From Methylobacterium pseudosasicola (lineage in GTDB: Bacteria; Pseudomonadota; Alphaproteobacteria; Rhizobiales; Beijerinckiaceae), in contig NZ_FOTK01000022.1 of the NCBI RefSeq assembly GCF_900114535.1, positions 47,750 through 111,749 on the forward strand: a stretch of 64,000 nucleotides of DNA. The letters run 5' to 3'. Below, in pieces: positions 24,293-33,830 of this stretch. The notes under the pieces are model-generated. The model was given only the letters and a program-made list of their open reading frames with translations, was not told the DNA's origin and did not search any database. A program made the position numbers and the translations under genes. How positions within the stretch are numbered: position 1 is the first letter of the stretch; the number at the start of each line of letters is the position of its first letter.

Positions 24293-26368
24293 ATGGCCTC
24301 GCTTCCACTTAAAGCCGCGCTTGCCGGCAGCCTTTCGCTTGCCGCGGTCTTCGCTGGCGGAACGGCCTTCCTGACCCAGCGCATCGATGCAGCGTTCGAA
24401 GAACAGACGGCCAAGATCCAATCCGAGACGCTGTCGAACGAGGCGCGCGAGGTCCGCGCCCAGCTCGCAGCGGCAGCCGAGACGGCCGAAAGCCTTGCGG
24501 TCACCGCCGCGGCCCTGCGCGCAAGCGGCATCCAGGACCGCGCGGTCTACGACGCCGTGGTACGGGATCTGCTGCGCTCCAATCCCCATCTGCTCGCCAC
24601 TTGGACCGGGTGGGAGCCGGACGCGCTCGATGGCCGGGACAAGGCGTTTGCCGGCACGGATTCGTCGGACGCGACCGGTCGCTTCCTGCCCTACTGGAAC
24701 CGCGGCACGGGCGAGATCAAGCGTGAGGTGTTGACCGGGTACGACACTGAGGCGGACGGCGCCTATTACCTGCAGCCGAAGCGGCTCAACCGCCCGGTCG
24801 CCATCGAGCCCTACATCTACCCGGTGGCCGGCAAGAAGCTGACGATCATGTCCTTCGGCGCACCGATCACGGTGGACGGGACGTATCGCGGCACGGCCGG
24901 CATCGATTTAGACCTCGGCTCCCTCAACGCCGCCCTGAACGCGGTGAAGCCGTTCGGCACCGGCTATCTGGCCGTTGTCTCGGCCAGCGGGATCAGCGTC
25001 GCGCATCCCACCGGCGAGGCCGCCGGAAAGCCGCTGCAGACCTTCGATGCCTCCGCGGCCGATGCCGCGAAGGCGGCGATCGCCCGAGGCTCGCATGTCG
25101 TGGTCGACGCGCCCGGCCCGGACGGCGCGCCGTGGCGCTACATGGCGCAGCACATCCAGGCCGGCGATACCCAGGATCGCTGGGCCGTGGTGGGCGCCGT
25201 GCCGGTTCGGACGCTGAATGCCGCCGCCGATCAGGTGCGGGCCGTGCTGATCGGGATTTCGGTTCTATGCGTGCTGATCGTCTGCGGCGTCTTGGTCGGC
25301 GTGCTGCACCGGATGGTCGGGACACCGATCCGCGCCCTGGGGGTAGCCGTCGGCGACATGGCCGCAGGCAATTACGAGGCAAGCGTGCCCGAGGCTCGGC
25401 GCTCGGATGAGGTCGGTATCGTGGGGCAGGCGGTCCTGAAGCTGCGGGACGGGCTGCGCCGACAGGCTGAGACCGACGCCCTCGACAAGGCCGCCGCCCA
25501 GGCCGCGGCCGAGGCCGAGCGCCAGCAGGCGATGGCGACGCTGGCGGGCGATTTCGAGCGGGCGGTGGGCGGTATCGTGGAGACGGTCACGGCCGCCGCA
25601 AACGAGCTTCAGGCCACGGCCCAGAGCCTATCCGGCACGGCCACCGACACCGCCGTGCAATCGACCACGGCCGCGGCCGCGGCCGAGGAGGCGGCCTCGA
25701 ATGTCGGCGCTGCGGCCTCCGCGGCCGAGGAGCTGAGCACGTCGGTCCAGGAAATCGGCCGGCAGGTCCACGGATCCGCCCAGCTCGCCCAGGCCGCGGC
25801 CGCGGAGGCCTCACACACGGTCGAGTTGGTGCAGGCGCTGAGCACGGCGGTGACGAAGATCGGGGACGTGGTGACGCTGATCACCGATATCGCGGCCCAG
25901 ACCAACCTGCTGGCCCTCAATGCAACCATCGAGGCGGCGCGTGCTGGCGAGGCCGGCCGCGGCTTCGCGGTGGTGGCGTCCGAGGTAAAGGAACTGGCCA
26001 ACCAGACCGCCAAGGCGACGGAAGAGATCGCCGGCCAGATCGCCCGCATCCAGGGCTCGACCGGCGAGGCGGTGACGGCGATCGGCACGATCTCGGCGCG
26101 CATCGACGAGATCAACGGCGTTGCCGCGACAATCGCGGCCGCGGTGGAACAGCAGGGCGCCGCGACCCAGGAGATCGTCCGCAACGTCACACAGGCTGCC
26201 TCGGGAACGGGCGAGGTAACGACCAACATCACCCGGGTCGCCGATGCCGCCGAGATGACCGGCGCGGCCGCGAGCCAGGTGCTCACCTCGGCCTCCGAGC
26301 TGTCGCGTCAATCCGAACAGCTCAACGCCGAAGTAAACCGCTTCCTCGGCACGGTCCGGGCGGCCTGA
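24293..26368 (+). CDS. Methyl-accepting chemotaxis protein with dCache sensor
   Basis: The 691-residue chemoreceptor has a membrane helix near residues 5-27, then a periplasmic dCache/Cache region of about 290 residues (WTGWEPDALDGRDKAF, YYLQPKRLNRPVAIEPYIY, GTAGIDLDLGSL). A second membrane helix lies near 318-340, a HAMP domain follows, then a methyl-accepting domain with the conserved hairpin tip QTNLLALNATIEAARAGEAG. It passes ligand signals to CheA. The C-terminus has no CheR-binding pentapeptide. The ATG at 24293 is chosen; a GTG at 24266 is also in frame. No che genes are nearby. Confidence 0.92.
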   Translation: MASLPLKAALAGSLSLAAVFAGGTAFLTQRIDAAFEEQTAKIQSETLSNEAREVRAQLAAAAETAESLAVTAAALRASGIQDRAVYDAVVRDLLRSNPHLLATWTGWEPDALDGRDKAFAGTDSSDATGRFLPYWNRGTGEIKREVLTGYDTEADGAYYLQPKRLNRPVAIEPYIYPVAGKKLTIMSFGAPITVDGTYRGTAGIDLDLGSLNAALNAVKPFGTGYLAVVSASGISVAHPTGEAAGKPLQTFDASAADAAKAAIARGSHVVVDAPGPDGAPWRYMAQHIQAGDTQDRWAVVGAVPVRTLNAAADQVRAVLIGISVLCVLIVCGVLVGVLHRMVGTPIRALGVAVGDMAAGNYEASVPEARRSDEVGIVGQAVLKLRDGLRRQAETDALDKAAAQAAAEAERQQAMATLAGDFERAVGGIVETVTAAANELQATAQSLSGTATDTAVQSTTAAAAAEEAASNVGAAASAAEELSTSVQEIGRQVHGSAQLAQAAAAEASHTVELVQALSTAVTKIGDVVTLITDIAAQTNLLALNATIEAARAGEAGRGFAVVASEVKELANQTAKATEEIAGQIARIQGSTGEAVTAIGTISARIDEINGVAATIAAAVEQQGAATQEIVRNVTQAASGTGEVTTNITRVADAAEMTGAAASQVLTSASELSRQSEQLNAEVNRFLGTVRAA

Positions 26369-26598
26369 GGGGCAGTCGTGACGTAACCCTTGGCGGATAT
26401 GGGCCACGTCTCGCCACGTGCGTTCAGGCGTGAGTCGGGTCCACCGACCGAGATGCGAACGCCGTCGCTTTCATCGGCAGAGAGGGCGCGCATCATGCCT
26501 GAGTCGGATGGCCTATCGAACCGCGTCGGAACCGAGACCTGCCCCGATATCCGCAAGCCCTGGCTGGTGCCCCGATCGTACCGAGACGCTCGCGAGCG

Positions 26599-27381
26599 CT
26601 ACTCGCCCTTGCGCGCGACGATGAACACCCGCGGGAAGGCCAGCAAGCGCCGACCATCGCTGCGCGGTGGGTAGCCGGCGTCGATCGCGGTCCCGTAGGC
26701 GGCGAGGAACCCGGCTGTCTGGTCCGGGTCCAGCGGGTCGAGGAACGGGCGCAGCCCCGTGGCGCTGACCCAGGAGACGATGGCGGCGGCATCCGCCATC
26801 GGGTGGTGATAGGCAGTGCGCCAGACATCGACGTCGGCGGCGAGCGGCGCCAGCAGGTCGTAATAGCCGGCCGGCTCCAGCATGCGGCCGAGGCGCCCGG
26901 CCAAAGCCGGATCGCCGATCGCCCTGGCCCAAGGGCCGGAAGCGGCAGTCTCGCGCATCAGGCGGTGCGAGGGCTCGGCGAGGTTGTCGGGCATCTGCAC
27001 CGCCAGCACGCCGCCGGGCGCCAGCAGGCCGAACAGCCGGGGCAGCAGCACCGGATGGTCGGACAGCCATTGCAGCACGGCGTTGGCGTAGATCATGTCC
27101 GGCGCCCGATCGGGCACCCAGGTCGCGGCGTCGGCCAGCGCGAAGGTCAGGTCGGGCAACCGGGCCCGGGCGCTCTCCAGCATGGCGGGCGAGGTGTCGA
27201 GGCCGATCACCTCCGCGCCCGGAAAGCGCGCCGCGATCAGCGCCGTGGAATTGCCGGGACCGCAGCCGAGATCGTAGGCGAGGCGTGGCTCTGCAAGCGG
27301 CACTCGGGCCAGGAGCTCGGCCGCCGGGCGGGTGCGCTCGTCCTCGAAGCGGGTGTAGAGGGCGGGGTTCCAATCGGCCAT
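26599..27381 (-). CDS. tam: Trans-aconitate 2-methyltransferase
   Basis: The 260-residue protein is a class I SAM methyltransferase with YDLGCGPGNSTALIA near residue 35, an acidic GLDTSPAML loop and a motif reading IYANAVLQWLSDH. The overall length and N-terminal DWNPALYTRFEDERTRPA match Tam, which methylates trans-aconitate so that it does not inhibit aconitase (family knowledge). It is followed upstream by the haloacid dehalogenase gene, 22 bases away, so the two may be cotranscribed. Confidence 0.92.
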   Translation of the reverse strand: MADWNPALYTRFEDERTRPAAELLARVPLAEPRLAYDLGCGPGNSTALIAARFPGAEVIGLDTSPAMLESARARLPDLTFALADAATWVPDRAPDMIYANAVLQWLSDHPVLLPRLFGLLAPGGVLAVQMPDNLAEPSHRLMRETAASGPWARAIGDPALAGRLGRMLEPAGYYDLLAPLAADVDVWRTAYHHPMADAAAIVSWVSATGLRPFLDPLDPDQTAGFLAAYGTAIDAGYPPRSDGRRLLAFPRVFIVARKGE

Positions 27382-27403
27382 CGTGTCCCCCCTCGCTCCA
27401 TCG

Positions 27404-28105
27404 TCAGCAGCCGAGCTGGTCGGCCAGATCCGTTAGGTCCCGGGCCGCGTAGGTGACCGGGACACTGGGCGCAGTTTCGCCGCCGGCCGGCCCGTGCTCG
27501 TGCGGCCGGGCGATGTGGGCGGTGGACAAGCCGTGACTCGCCGCCGCCACAAGATCGTTCGAATGGGCGGCGACCATCAGGGTCTCCGCCGGGGCGAAGC
27601 CGAAGGCCGCCACCGCGTCGCGATAGAGCGCAGGCTTGGGCTTGTAGTCGCGGGAATAGCCGGCGCCCAGGATCGCGTCGAAGAGGAAGCCGTTGCGCCG
27701 GGCGAGGTCGGCCATCAGCCGGACATGGCCGTTGGAATTGGGCGCCAGGAGGTGGCGTTCCCGCAGCCGGGCCATCGCATCCGGCACCTCGGGCCAGGCG
27801 TCGAGCCGGTGCCAGGCCTGGACCAGTTCCCGCTGCACGTCCTCGGGCACGCCTGCGATGCCGAACTGCGCCAGCACGTCGGGCAGGGATTCCGTCTGCA
27901 GGGTGTCGAGATCGACGAAGGGCCGCGCGCCGGAACGCACGGTCTCCATCGAGGGGTTGTAGCGGTCCCGCCAAGCATCCGCGAAGGCGCCGGCATCGAG
28001 CGCGGGGGCGTAGGCGCCGAGCAGGCGTGCGGCCTCCCGGGCCACTCCGGAGCGCCAGTCGACGAGCGTCCCGAAGACGTCGAAGACGAGCGCCCGGATT
28101 GTCAC
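27404..28105 (-). CDS. Haloacid dehalogenase type II (HAD family)
   Basis: The 233-residue protein has the type II haloacid dehalogenase pattern: FDVFGTLVDWR with nucleophile Asp9, NSNGH as motif II, KPKPALY with the lysine, and VAAHSNDLVAA with the acidic motif. Family members hydrolyse 2-haloacids or have phosphatase-like roles. It starts with GTG, and its start overlaps the trpS stop by 4 bases (GTGA), indicating coupling. The gene pair trpS-HAD-tam runs in one direction. Confidence 0.88.
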   Translation of the reverse strand: MTIRALVFDVFGTLVDWRSGVAREAARLLGAYAPALDAGAFADAWRDRYNPSMETVRSGARPFVDLDTLQTESLPDVLAQFGIAGVPEDVQRELVQAWHRLDAWPEVPDAMARLRERHLLAPNSNGHVRLMADLARRNGFLFDAILGAGYSRDYKPKPALYRDAVAAFGFAPAETLMVAAHSNDLVAAASHGLSTAHIARPHEHGPAGGETAPSVPVTYAARDLTDLADQLGC

Positions 28106-29166
28106 CGCACCGCCTGGAGGTTCGGGCTCCGCCGGACGAAGCCGACGATGTCCTTGACCGCGTCCAGCGTCTGGGCCGCGATCGTCTCGGCCCGCCCGGC
28201 GCCGTCGGCCAGCACGGCATCGATATGGCCTGGATCGGCAGTCAGCCGGCGCATCTCCCCGGCGATCGGCGCGAGGTTCGTCACCGCGAGGTCGGCCAAA
28301 GCCGGCTTGAAGGTCGAGAACTGCGCCCCGCCAAAATCGCGCAGCACTTCCCCGCGGGTGATCCCGGCGAGCGCCGCATAGATCCCGACGAGGTTGTCCG
28401 CCTCCGGCCGCTCCTTGAGCCCCGCGATCTCGGAGGGCAGCGGCTCGGAGTCGGTCTTCGCCCGCCGGATTTTTTGGGCGATCGTGTCGGCCTCGTCGGT
28501 CAGGTTGATGCGGGCATTGTCGGACGGATCCGACTTCGACATTTTTTTGGACCCATCCCGAAGCGACATGACCCGCGCCGCTGGCCCGCCGATCAGCGGT
28601 TCGGTCATCGGGAAGAACGCCTCGCCGTGGCCGTGCGCCGCGATCGAGCCCGAGAAATCGGTGTTGAACTTCTGGGCGATGTCCCGGGTGAGTTCCAGGT
28701 GCTGCTTCTGGTCCTCACCCACGGGGACATGGGTGGCACGGTAGGCCAGGATGTCGGCTGCCATCAGCACCGGGTAATCGTAGAGCCCGATCGAGGCGTT
28801 CTCCCGGTCCTTTCCGGCCTTCTCCTTGAACTGGGTCATGCGGTTCAGCCAGCCGAGGCGAGCGACGCAATTGAACACCCAGGCGAGCTCCGCGTGCTGC
28901 GGCACCTGGCTCTGGTTGAACACGATCGCGCGCTTGGGATCGATGCCGGCGGCCAGGAACGCGGCCGTGACCTCGCGGATCTGGCCGCGCAGGGCCTCCG
29001 GATCCTGCCAGACGGTGATCGCGTGCATATCGACCACGCAGTACAGGCACTGCGCGTCGCGTTCCTGCATCTCCACGAAGCGCTTCACCGCCCCGAGGTA
29101 ATTGCCGAGATGCAGGTTGCCGGTGGGCTGGACGCCCGAGAAGACCAATTCGGTGAACGCGGCCAT
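28102..29166 (-). CDS. trpS: Tryptophanyl-tRNA synthetase
   Basis: The 354-residue class I synthetase has the HIGH-type motif TGNLHLGNYLG near residue 15 and the KMSKS motif KKMSKSDPSD near residue 205. It carries VPVGEDQKQHLELTRDIA between them. It charges tRNA-Trp. The length fits the family. Its end overlaps the dehalogenase start by 4 bases. Confidence 0.96.
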   Translation of the reverse strand: MAAFTELVFSGVQPTGNLHLGNYLGAVKRFVEMQERDAQCLYCVVDMHAITVWQDPEALRGQIREVTAAFLAAGIDPKRAIVFNQSQVPQHAELAWVFNCVARLGWLNRMTQFKEKAGKDRENASIGLYDYPVLMAADILAYRATHVPVGEDQKQHLELTRDIAQKFNTDFSGSIAAHGHGEAFFPMTEPLIGGPAARVMSLRDGSKKMSKSDPSDNARINLTDEADTIAQKIRRAKTDSEPLPSEIAGLKERPEADNLVGIYAALAGITRGEVLRDFGGAQFSTFKPALADLAVTNLAPIAGEMRRLTADPGHIDAVLADGAGRAETIAAQTLDAVKDIVGFVRRSPNLQAVR

Positions 29167-29259
29167 CGGCGCCGATCCTGAGCAATAACCAGCCGGGGCT
29201 CCGTGCCTGCCGGGCGCGGGGTTACTCGCACCCGTGGCCCGGACCGGTCAAGGATGCCC

Positions 29260-30021
29260 TTACGGCTCCCGCGCGCCCGCGGCCGCGCTCGGGCAGAGAT
29301 CGACCAGCACGCAGCGCCCGCAGGCCGGGCGGCGATGATGGCAGACCTGCTGGCCGTGCAGCATCAGGATCTCGTGATTGTCATAGAGGTCCTGCGCGCT
29401 CCAATCGGCCGGCAACTGCGCCCGCAGGATCGCGTGCGAGGGCCCGACATCGATCCGGGGGCCGATCAGCCCGAGCCGCTGAGCAACCCGGTGGTGGTGG
29501 CTGTCCACCGGCAGGGCCGGCATCCGCAGGGTTGAGAACGACAGCACCGCCGCGCTGGTCTTGGGACCGATCCCCGGAATCGCCTCTAGCCAGGCACGCG
29601 CCGCCGCGACATCCATGTCGCCCAGGAAGGCGAGGTCGAGACTGCCACACCGGTCGCGCACGGCGATGAGCACCTCGCGGATGCGCGGCGCCTTCAGCTC
29701 CGGCCAAGTCACCCCGGCGATTTCCGCCTGGATCTCCGGCACCTCCGCGTCGATCACCGACTCCCAGTCCGGGAAGCGGGCGCGCAAGGTCTTGAAGGCC
29801 CGGCCGGATTCGGCGTTGCGGGTCCGGTGCGAGAGCAGCGACGAGACCAGCTCGCTCACCGGGTCAAGGCTGTGGAAATACGGGATCGGGCAGCCATAGA
29901 CCGGGCAGAGCCGGGCATGGATCGCGAGCGCCTTGTCGGCGAAAGCCGGGTCGGACGGAGATGGTGCGGCCTTGCGGCGCGACGGCGGTGCGGAGGTGGT
30001 CGGGAACAGGGAGGTCGGCAT
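29260..30021 (-). CDS. Endonuclease III-family DNA glycosylase
   Basis: The 253-residue protein is a HhH-GPD protein. The helix-hairpin-helix is AIPGIGPKTSAAVL, with Lys in the catalytic position, and the catalytic Asp is in PVDSHHHRV. It closes with C-x6-C-x2-C-x5-C (CHHRRPACGRCVLVDLC), which binds the [4Fe-4S] cluster. It removes damaged bases from DNA. It is related to, but somewhat diverged from, classical Nth, with an extra 30-residue N-terminus; the precise substrate is unknown. Another nth copy may exist elsewhere. Confidence 0.88.
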   Translation of the reverse strand: MPTSLFPTTSAPPSRRKAAPSPSDPAFADKALAIHARLCPVYGCPIPYFHSLDPVSELVSSLLSHRTRNAESGRAFKTLRARFPDWESVIDAEVPEIQAEIAGVTWPELKAPRIREVLIAVRDRCGSLDLAFLGDMDVAAARAWLEAIPGIGPKTSAAVLSFSTLRMPALPVDSHHHRVAQRLGLIGPRIDVGPSHAILRAQLPADWSAQDLYDNHEILMLHGQQVCHHRRPACGRCVLVDLCPSAAAGAREP

Positions 30022-30218
30022 GCACCACGAATCCGCGAGCCGCGGCCGCTGTTCCGGTTCTCCGAATACAGCGGCGATCTGTCCCTTCGGTCAAGGCGGC
30101 GCGACGTTCGCAGGTGGTTACTGGATCATCGCGCGAGGGAAGGGTTTTCTGGCAGGTCGCGGCGTTACCGAATTCTATTCTTCGATCGGCAATTTTTCGC
30201 TGACCGGATGAACCGCAT

Positions 30219-30332
30219 TGTCATACCGGAGCGCCGCAGGCGAGCCTGGAATCCAGAGCCGCCGACGGCGCAAGATCCTGAGCTGTCAGAGGATATGGCT
30301 CCCGGGCTCCGCTTCGCGGCCCCGGGATGACA
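30219..30332 (+). repeat. 114-bp dispersed repeat, copy 1
   Basis: This 114-bp element runs from TGTCATACCGGAGCG to GGGATGACA. Its reverse complement matches copy 2 at 41267-41380 over the outer about 50 and 40 bases, while the inner 25-30 bases differ. The two ends are inverted repeats of each other. The 390-base gap between the glycosylase and the GyrI-like genes holds it and no gene. A similar family is common in Hyphomicrobiales. Confidence 0.85.
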
Positions 30333-30411
30333 GGACGGATGATGATCCCCCCGGCGAACTCTCGTTCGCCGAAGAAAACAAGAATTCTTTTTGCGAGCGT
30401 TTGCCGGCGGC

Positions 30412-31152
30412 CTACTTCACCAGCGCGAAGATATTCACGTCGAGGTTGTCGTCGGTGCCGTCCTTGAGGTCGGTGGCGTATTCCTCGACGAACCGGTCCT
30501 GCACGACGATGTCCTTGGCGTCGAGATAGGCCGTCAGGGTCTCGTAGGTGCTGTCGATCGACTCGTAGGAGCCCTTGTGGGCGAACCGCAGGGCCTTGCC
30601 GGACGGGGTCGTGCCGAAGCGCAGGCCGTCCGCTTCTGTGGGTGCAGGGGAGGGGGGCGCCGCCACCGGGATCATCGCCTCGAACTCGAAGCCGTCATCG
30701 TCCGTGCGGGTGAACACCGCCAGCGGCCGGCCCGCGGGGGCGACGCCGAGCTTGGCGAGATCCGCCTCGATCCGCGTGAAGGCCTGCGTCAGGTTGACGA
30801 TGGCCTCCTCCCACTTGGTCTTGCCCGCGATGATGGCGGCCGGCTTGGCCGGCAGGATGACCTCGTCGACATCGCCGGGCTCGCCGGGCTTCTCGATGAG
30901 GGTCGGGCGCCCGGGTGTGCCAACCGCGGCCTGGCCAGCGGGGGGCGGGGTCACCGCCTGCTGGGGCGCCGGGGCGGCGCTCTTGTTCGGATCGGGAACC
31001 GGGTTGGGCGCCGTGGTGGTCGGCAGCGGGCTGGTCTGTGCGGGCGCCGGCGCGGTGGAAGGTGGCGGTGCGGGCTGCTGCTGCGCAGAGAGGGGACCGC
31101 CGGCAAGTGCCAGCGCGGTCGAGAAGGCGACGAGGGAACGAAGGCGGATCAC
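30412..31152 (-). CDS. Exported protein with GyrI-like domain
   Basis: The 246-residue protein starts with a signal peptide (RLRSLVAFSTALALAGGPLSAQ, cleavage after SAQ near residue 24). A Pro/Ala/Thr-rich linker of about 75 residues follows, then a GyrI-like/SOUL-type domain with EAMIPVAAP, GKALRFAHKGSYESIDSTYETLTAYL and a final EEYATD. The start is GTG at 31150-31152, because the signal peptide begins there. GyrI-like domains bind small hydrophobic ligands; the function here is unknown. It lies in the periplasm or envelope. Confidence 0.78.
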   Translation of the reverse strand: MIRLRSLVAFSTALALAGGPLSAQQQPAPPPSTAPAPAQTSPLPTTTAPNPVPDPNKSAAPAPQQAVTPPPAGQAAVGTPGRPTLIEKPGEPGDVDEVILPAKPAAIIAGKTKWEEAIVNLTQAFTRIEADLAKLGVAPAGRPLAVFTRTDDDGFEFEAMIPVAAPPSPAPTEADGLRFGTTPSGKALRFAHKGSYESIDSTYETLTAYLDAKDIVVQDRFVEEYATDLKDGTDDNLDVNIFALVK

Positions 31153-31350
31153 GGGGGGCGCTCCGGTCGGGTCCCGGCGGATCGTCGCGTGGGCTCCCAC
31201 CGGCTAACCTAGTGGCGATCCGGCCGGGCCGCGAGGGCACGCGCCACGAGAGCCGCGGGTGCGGCGCATCTGCCACGCCGCCGGCCCCCCTCGCGTCGGG
31301 CAGAGCGTTTTGCCATATAGCTGGCCGATCCCCTCAAACCCTCTGGCTGC

Positions 31351-32238
31351 ATGAGCGCACTCGCCCATAGACGCTTCCTGAAGATGCACGGCGCCGGCAA
31401 CGCGATCGTGGTGCTGGACCTGCGCGGATCGGCGGCCAAGGTCCGGCCCGAGGAGGCCCGGGCGATCGCGCAGGATCCCGGCTCGCGTTTCGATCAGCTC
31501 ATGGTGCTGCACGATCCCGTGAGCCCCGGCACCGACGCGTTCATGCGGATCTACAACACCGACGGCTCGGAATCCGGCGCCTGCGGCAACGGCACCCGCT
31601 GCGTCGCCTACGCGATGCTCGACGACCCGGCCATGGCCCGCCCCGCCGAGGGCGGAAGGCTGGTCTTGGAGACCGCTGCCGGCCGCGTGGGCGTGCGCCG
31701 GATCTCGGAGCGGGCCTTCACGGTGGATATGGGCCGCCCCCGGCTTGCCTGGGACGAGATCCCCCTGTCCGAGCCGTTCCCCGATACGCGGCGGATCGAA
31801 TTGCAGATCGGCCCGATCGACGATCCGATCCTGCACTCCCCGGCCGCCGTGAACATGGGCAACCCGCACGCGGTGTTCTTCGTGGACCGGGATCCGGCCT
31901 CCTACGATCTCGCCCGGATCGGGCCGATGCTGGAGAACCACCCACTCTTCCCCGAACGCGCCAACATCTCCATCGCCCAGGTGACCGACCGCGAGGCGAT
32001 CACGGTGCGGGTCTGGGAGCGGGGCGCCGGCCTGACGCTCGCCTGCGGCACGGCCGCCTGCGCCACGGTGGTCGCCGCCTCGCGCCTGCGGATGATCGGC
32101 CGGCAGGCCCATGTCCGGCTGCCGGGGGGCGAGCTGTTCGTGGAATGGCGCGCCGACGACCATGTCCTGATGACCGGCCCGGTCGCGCTCGTCGCCGAGG
32201 GCACGCTGGCGCCGGAGCTGTTCGCCGGCGCCGCCTGA
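31351..32238 (+). CDS. dapF: Diaminopimelate epimerase
   Basis: The 295-residue enzyme has the two catalytic cysteines: Cys78 in SGACGNGTRC and Cys232 in LACGTAACAT. The KMHGAGNAIVVLD start is conserved. It interconverts LL- and meso-diaminopimelate for lysine and peptidoglycan. Its stop codon overlaps the next start by one base (TGATG), so mtaB is coupled to it. Confidence 0.95.
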   Translation: MSALAHRRFLKMHGAGNAIVVLDLRGSAAKVRPEEARAIAQDPGSRFDQLMVLHDPVSPGTDAFMRIYNTDGSESGACGNGTRCVAYAMLDDPAMARPAEGGRLVLETAAGRVGVRRISERAFTVDMGRPRLAWDEIPLSEPFPDTRRIELQIGPIDDPILHSPAAVNMGNPHAVFFVDRDPASYDLARIGPMLENHPLFPERANISIAQVTDREAITVRVWERGAGLTLACGTAACATVVAASRLRMIGRQAHVRLPGGELFVEWRADDHVLMTGPVALVAEGTLAPELFAGAA

Positions 32239-33464
32239 TGGGCGTCGAAACCCTTACCTTCGGGTGCCGGCTCAACACGGTGGAGTCGGAGGCCCTGCGC
32301 GTCCACGCGGCGGCCGACGGGCGCGACCGGGTGGTGATCAACACCTGCGCGGTGACTCAGGAAGCCGGCCGGCAGGCCCGCAAGGCGATCCGCCGGATCG
32401 CCCGGGAGCGGCCCGGCACCGAGATCGTCGTCACCGGCTGCGGCGCCGAGGTCGAGACCGAGGCCTACGCGGGGATGCCGGAGGTGACGCGCCTCGTCGG
32501 CAATGCCGAGAAGCTGAGCCCCGCCGGGTGGTCGCCCGCCGCCACCGGCCCGGGCGCCGTTATGGCGGCCCGCACCGTCGCGCCGACCCGGATCGACGCG
32601 ATCGCCGGCCATACGCGGGCCTTCGTGCCGGTGCAGAACGGCTGCGACCACCGCTGCACCTTCTGCATCATCCCGTTCGGCCGCGGCACCTCCCGCTCAG
32701 TGGCGGTGGCCGACGTCATCGCGCAAGTCGAGACCATCGTGGCCCATGGCGGCCGCGAGGTGGTCCTCACCGGCGTCGACCTCACGGCCTACGGTCGCGA
32801 CCTTCCCGAACCGTCGCTGACTCTCGGGCACCTCGTGCGGGCGATCCTGAAGGGTGTGCCGCAGCTCGCGCGCCTGCGCATCTCCTCGATCGACTCCGTG
32901 GAGGCCGACGACGCGCTGCTCGCGGCGCTCGCGGAGGAGGAGCGGCTGATGCCGCACCTGCACCTGTCGCTCCAGGCCGGCGACGACCTGATCCTCAAGC
33001 GCATGAAGCGCCGGCACAGCCGCGCCGACGCGATCCGGTTCTGCGAGACGGTCCGCGCGTTGCGCCCCGACGTGGTATTCGGCGCCGACCTGATTGCAGG
33101 CTTCCCCACCGAGACCGAGGCGCAGTTCATGCGCTCTCTCGATCTCGTGGCCGAATGCGGGCTGACGCATCTCCACGTTTTCCCGTACTCGCCCCGCCCC
33201 GGGACGCCAGCCGCCCGCATGCCTCCGGTAGCGCCGGACGCGATCCGCGACCGCGCCGCCAGCCTGCGCGCGGCCGGCGCCGACGCTCTGCGCCAACATC
33301 TCGATGGGCAGGTGGGACGCACACTGACGGTCCTGGCCGAGCGCGGCGGCACCGGCCGAAGCGCGGATTTCACACCCGTGCGGCTGGCAGGGGAGGTCGA
33401 GGCGGGGACGTTTCACGCCGTTTCGATCGCGGGGCATGATGGGGCGCGGCTGATCGCTGCGTGA
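32238..33464 (+). CDS. mtaB: tRNA N6-threonylcarbamoyladenosine methylthiotransferase (MtaB-like)
   Basis: The 408-residue protein is a radical-SAM methylthiotransferase. The N-terminal MTTase domain has three cysteines (FGCRLN, INTCAVT, TGCGAE) and the radical-SAM domain has NGCDHRCTFCIIP. A TRAM-like C-terminus of about 55 residues closes it. Of the MiaB family, the start and spacing fit MtaB, which adds a methylthio group to t6A37 of tRNA. The ATG overlaps the dapF stop, and in many alphaproteobacteria dapF and mtaB pair the same way. Confidence 0.9.
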   Translation: MGVETLTFGCRLNTVESEALRVHAAADGRDRVVINTCAVTQEAGRQARKAIRRIARERPGTEIVVTGCGAEVETEAYAGMPEVTRLVGNAEKLSPAGWSPAATGPGAVMAARTVAPTRIDAIAGHTRAFVPVQNGCDHRCTFCIIPFGRGTSRSVAVADVIAQVETIVAHGGREVVLTGVDLTAYGRDLPEPSLTLGHLVRAILKGVPQLARLRISSIDSVEADDALLAALAEEERLMPHLHLSLQAGDDLILKRMKRRHSRADAIRFCETVRALRPDVVFGADLIAGFPTETEAQFMRSLDLVAECGLTHLHVFPYSPRPGTPAARMPPVAPDAIRDRAASLRAAGADALRQHLDGQVGRTLTVLAERGGTGRSADFTPVRLAGEVEAGTFHAVSIAGHDGARLIAA

Positions 33465-33664
33465 AGCCCTTCAGCATCGATATTCCTGCCTGCATCCCCA
33501 TCCCGATGCGACGGAGCGAAGCAAATGCCTCGAAGGAGGAGCGCCGCTTCTCGAAGACGCCTTCGAGCGTCGCTTCGTTCACAACTCAGATAAGATCGAG
33601 GTTAGGACGACCCGTCGAACCGGCTCTACGAAAAAAGGATCGCGGCCATCCGGACGTCCGAAAC

Positions 33665-33751
33665 CTACCGGTGCTGATAGTAATCCCAGACCAGGTAGGC
33701 CGGGAACGGGATCATGATGGCGAAGAAAATCCAGTCGAACATTTGAGGCAT
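33665..33751 (-). CDS. Small hydrophobic peptide (28 residues)
   Basis: On the minus strand ATG at 33749-33751 opens a 28-codon frame ending TAG. The peptide has aromatic and hydrophobic residues forming one membrane-spanning helix (MFDWIFFAIMIPFPAYLV) and a polar WDYYQHR end. An inner start at 33742 gives 25 residues. The ribosome site is weak. The rest of the 366-base gap after mtaB holds nothing else I can name. The composition fits a small membrane protein better than chance, but this is a single-sequence judgement. Confidence 0.4.
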   Translation of the reverse strand: MPQMFDWIFFAIMIPFPAYLVWDYYQHR

Positions 33752-33830
33752 GGCGAGATCCATTCATTTGGGGGGCTCTGCAATCTACCGATGCGAACCG
33801 CCGAAGTTCCTGGATCGGGCGCCCGCCGCG

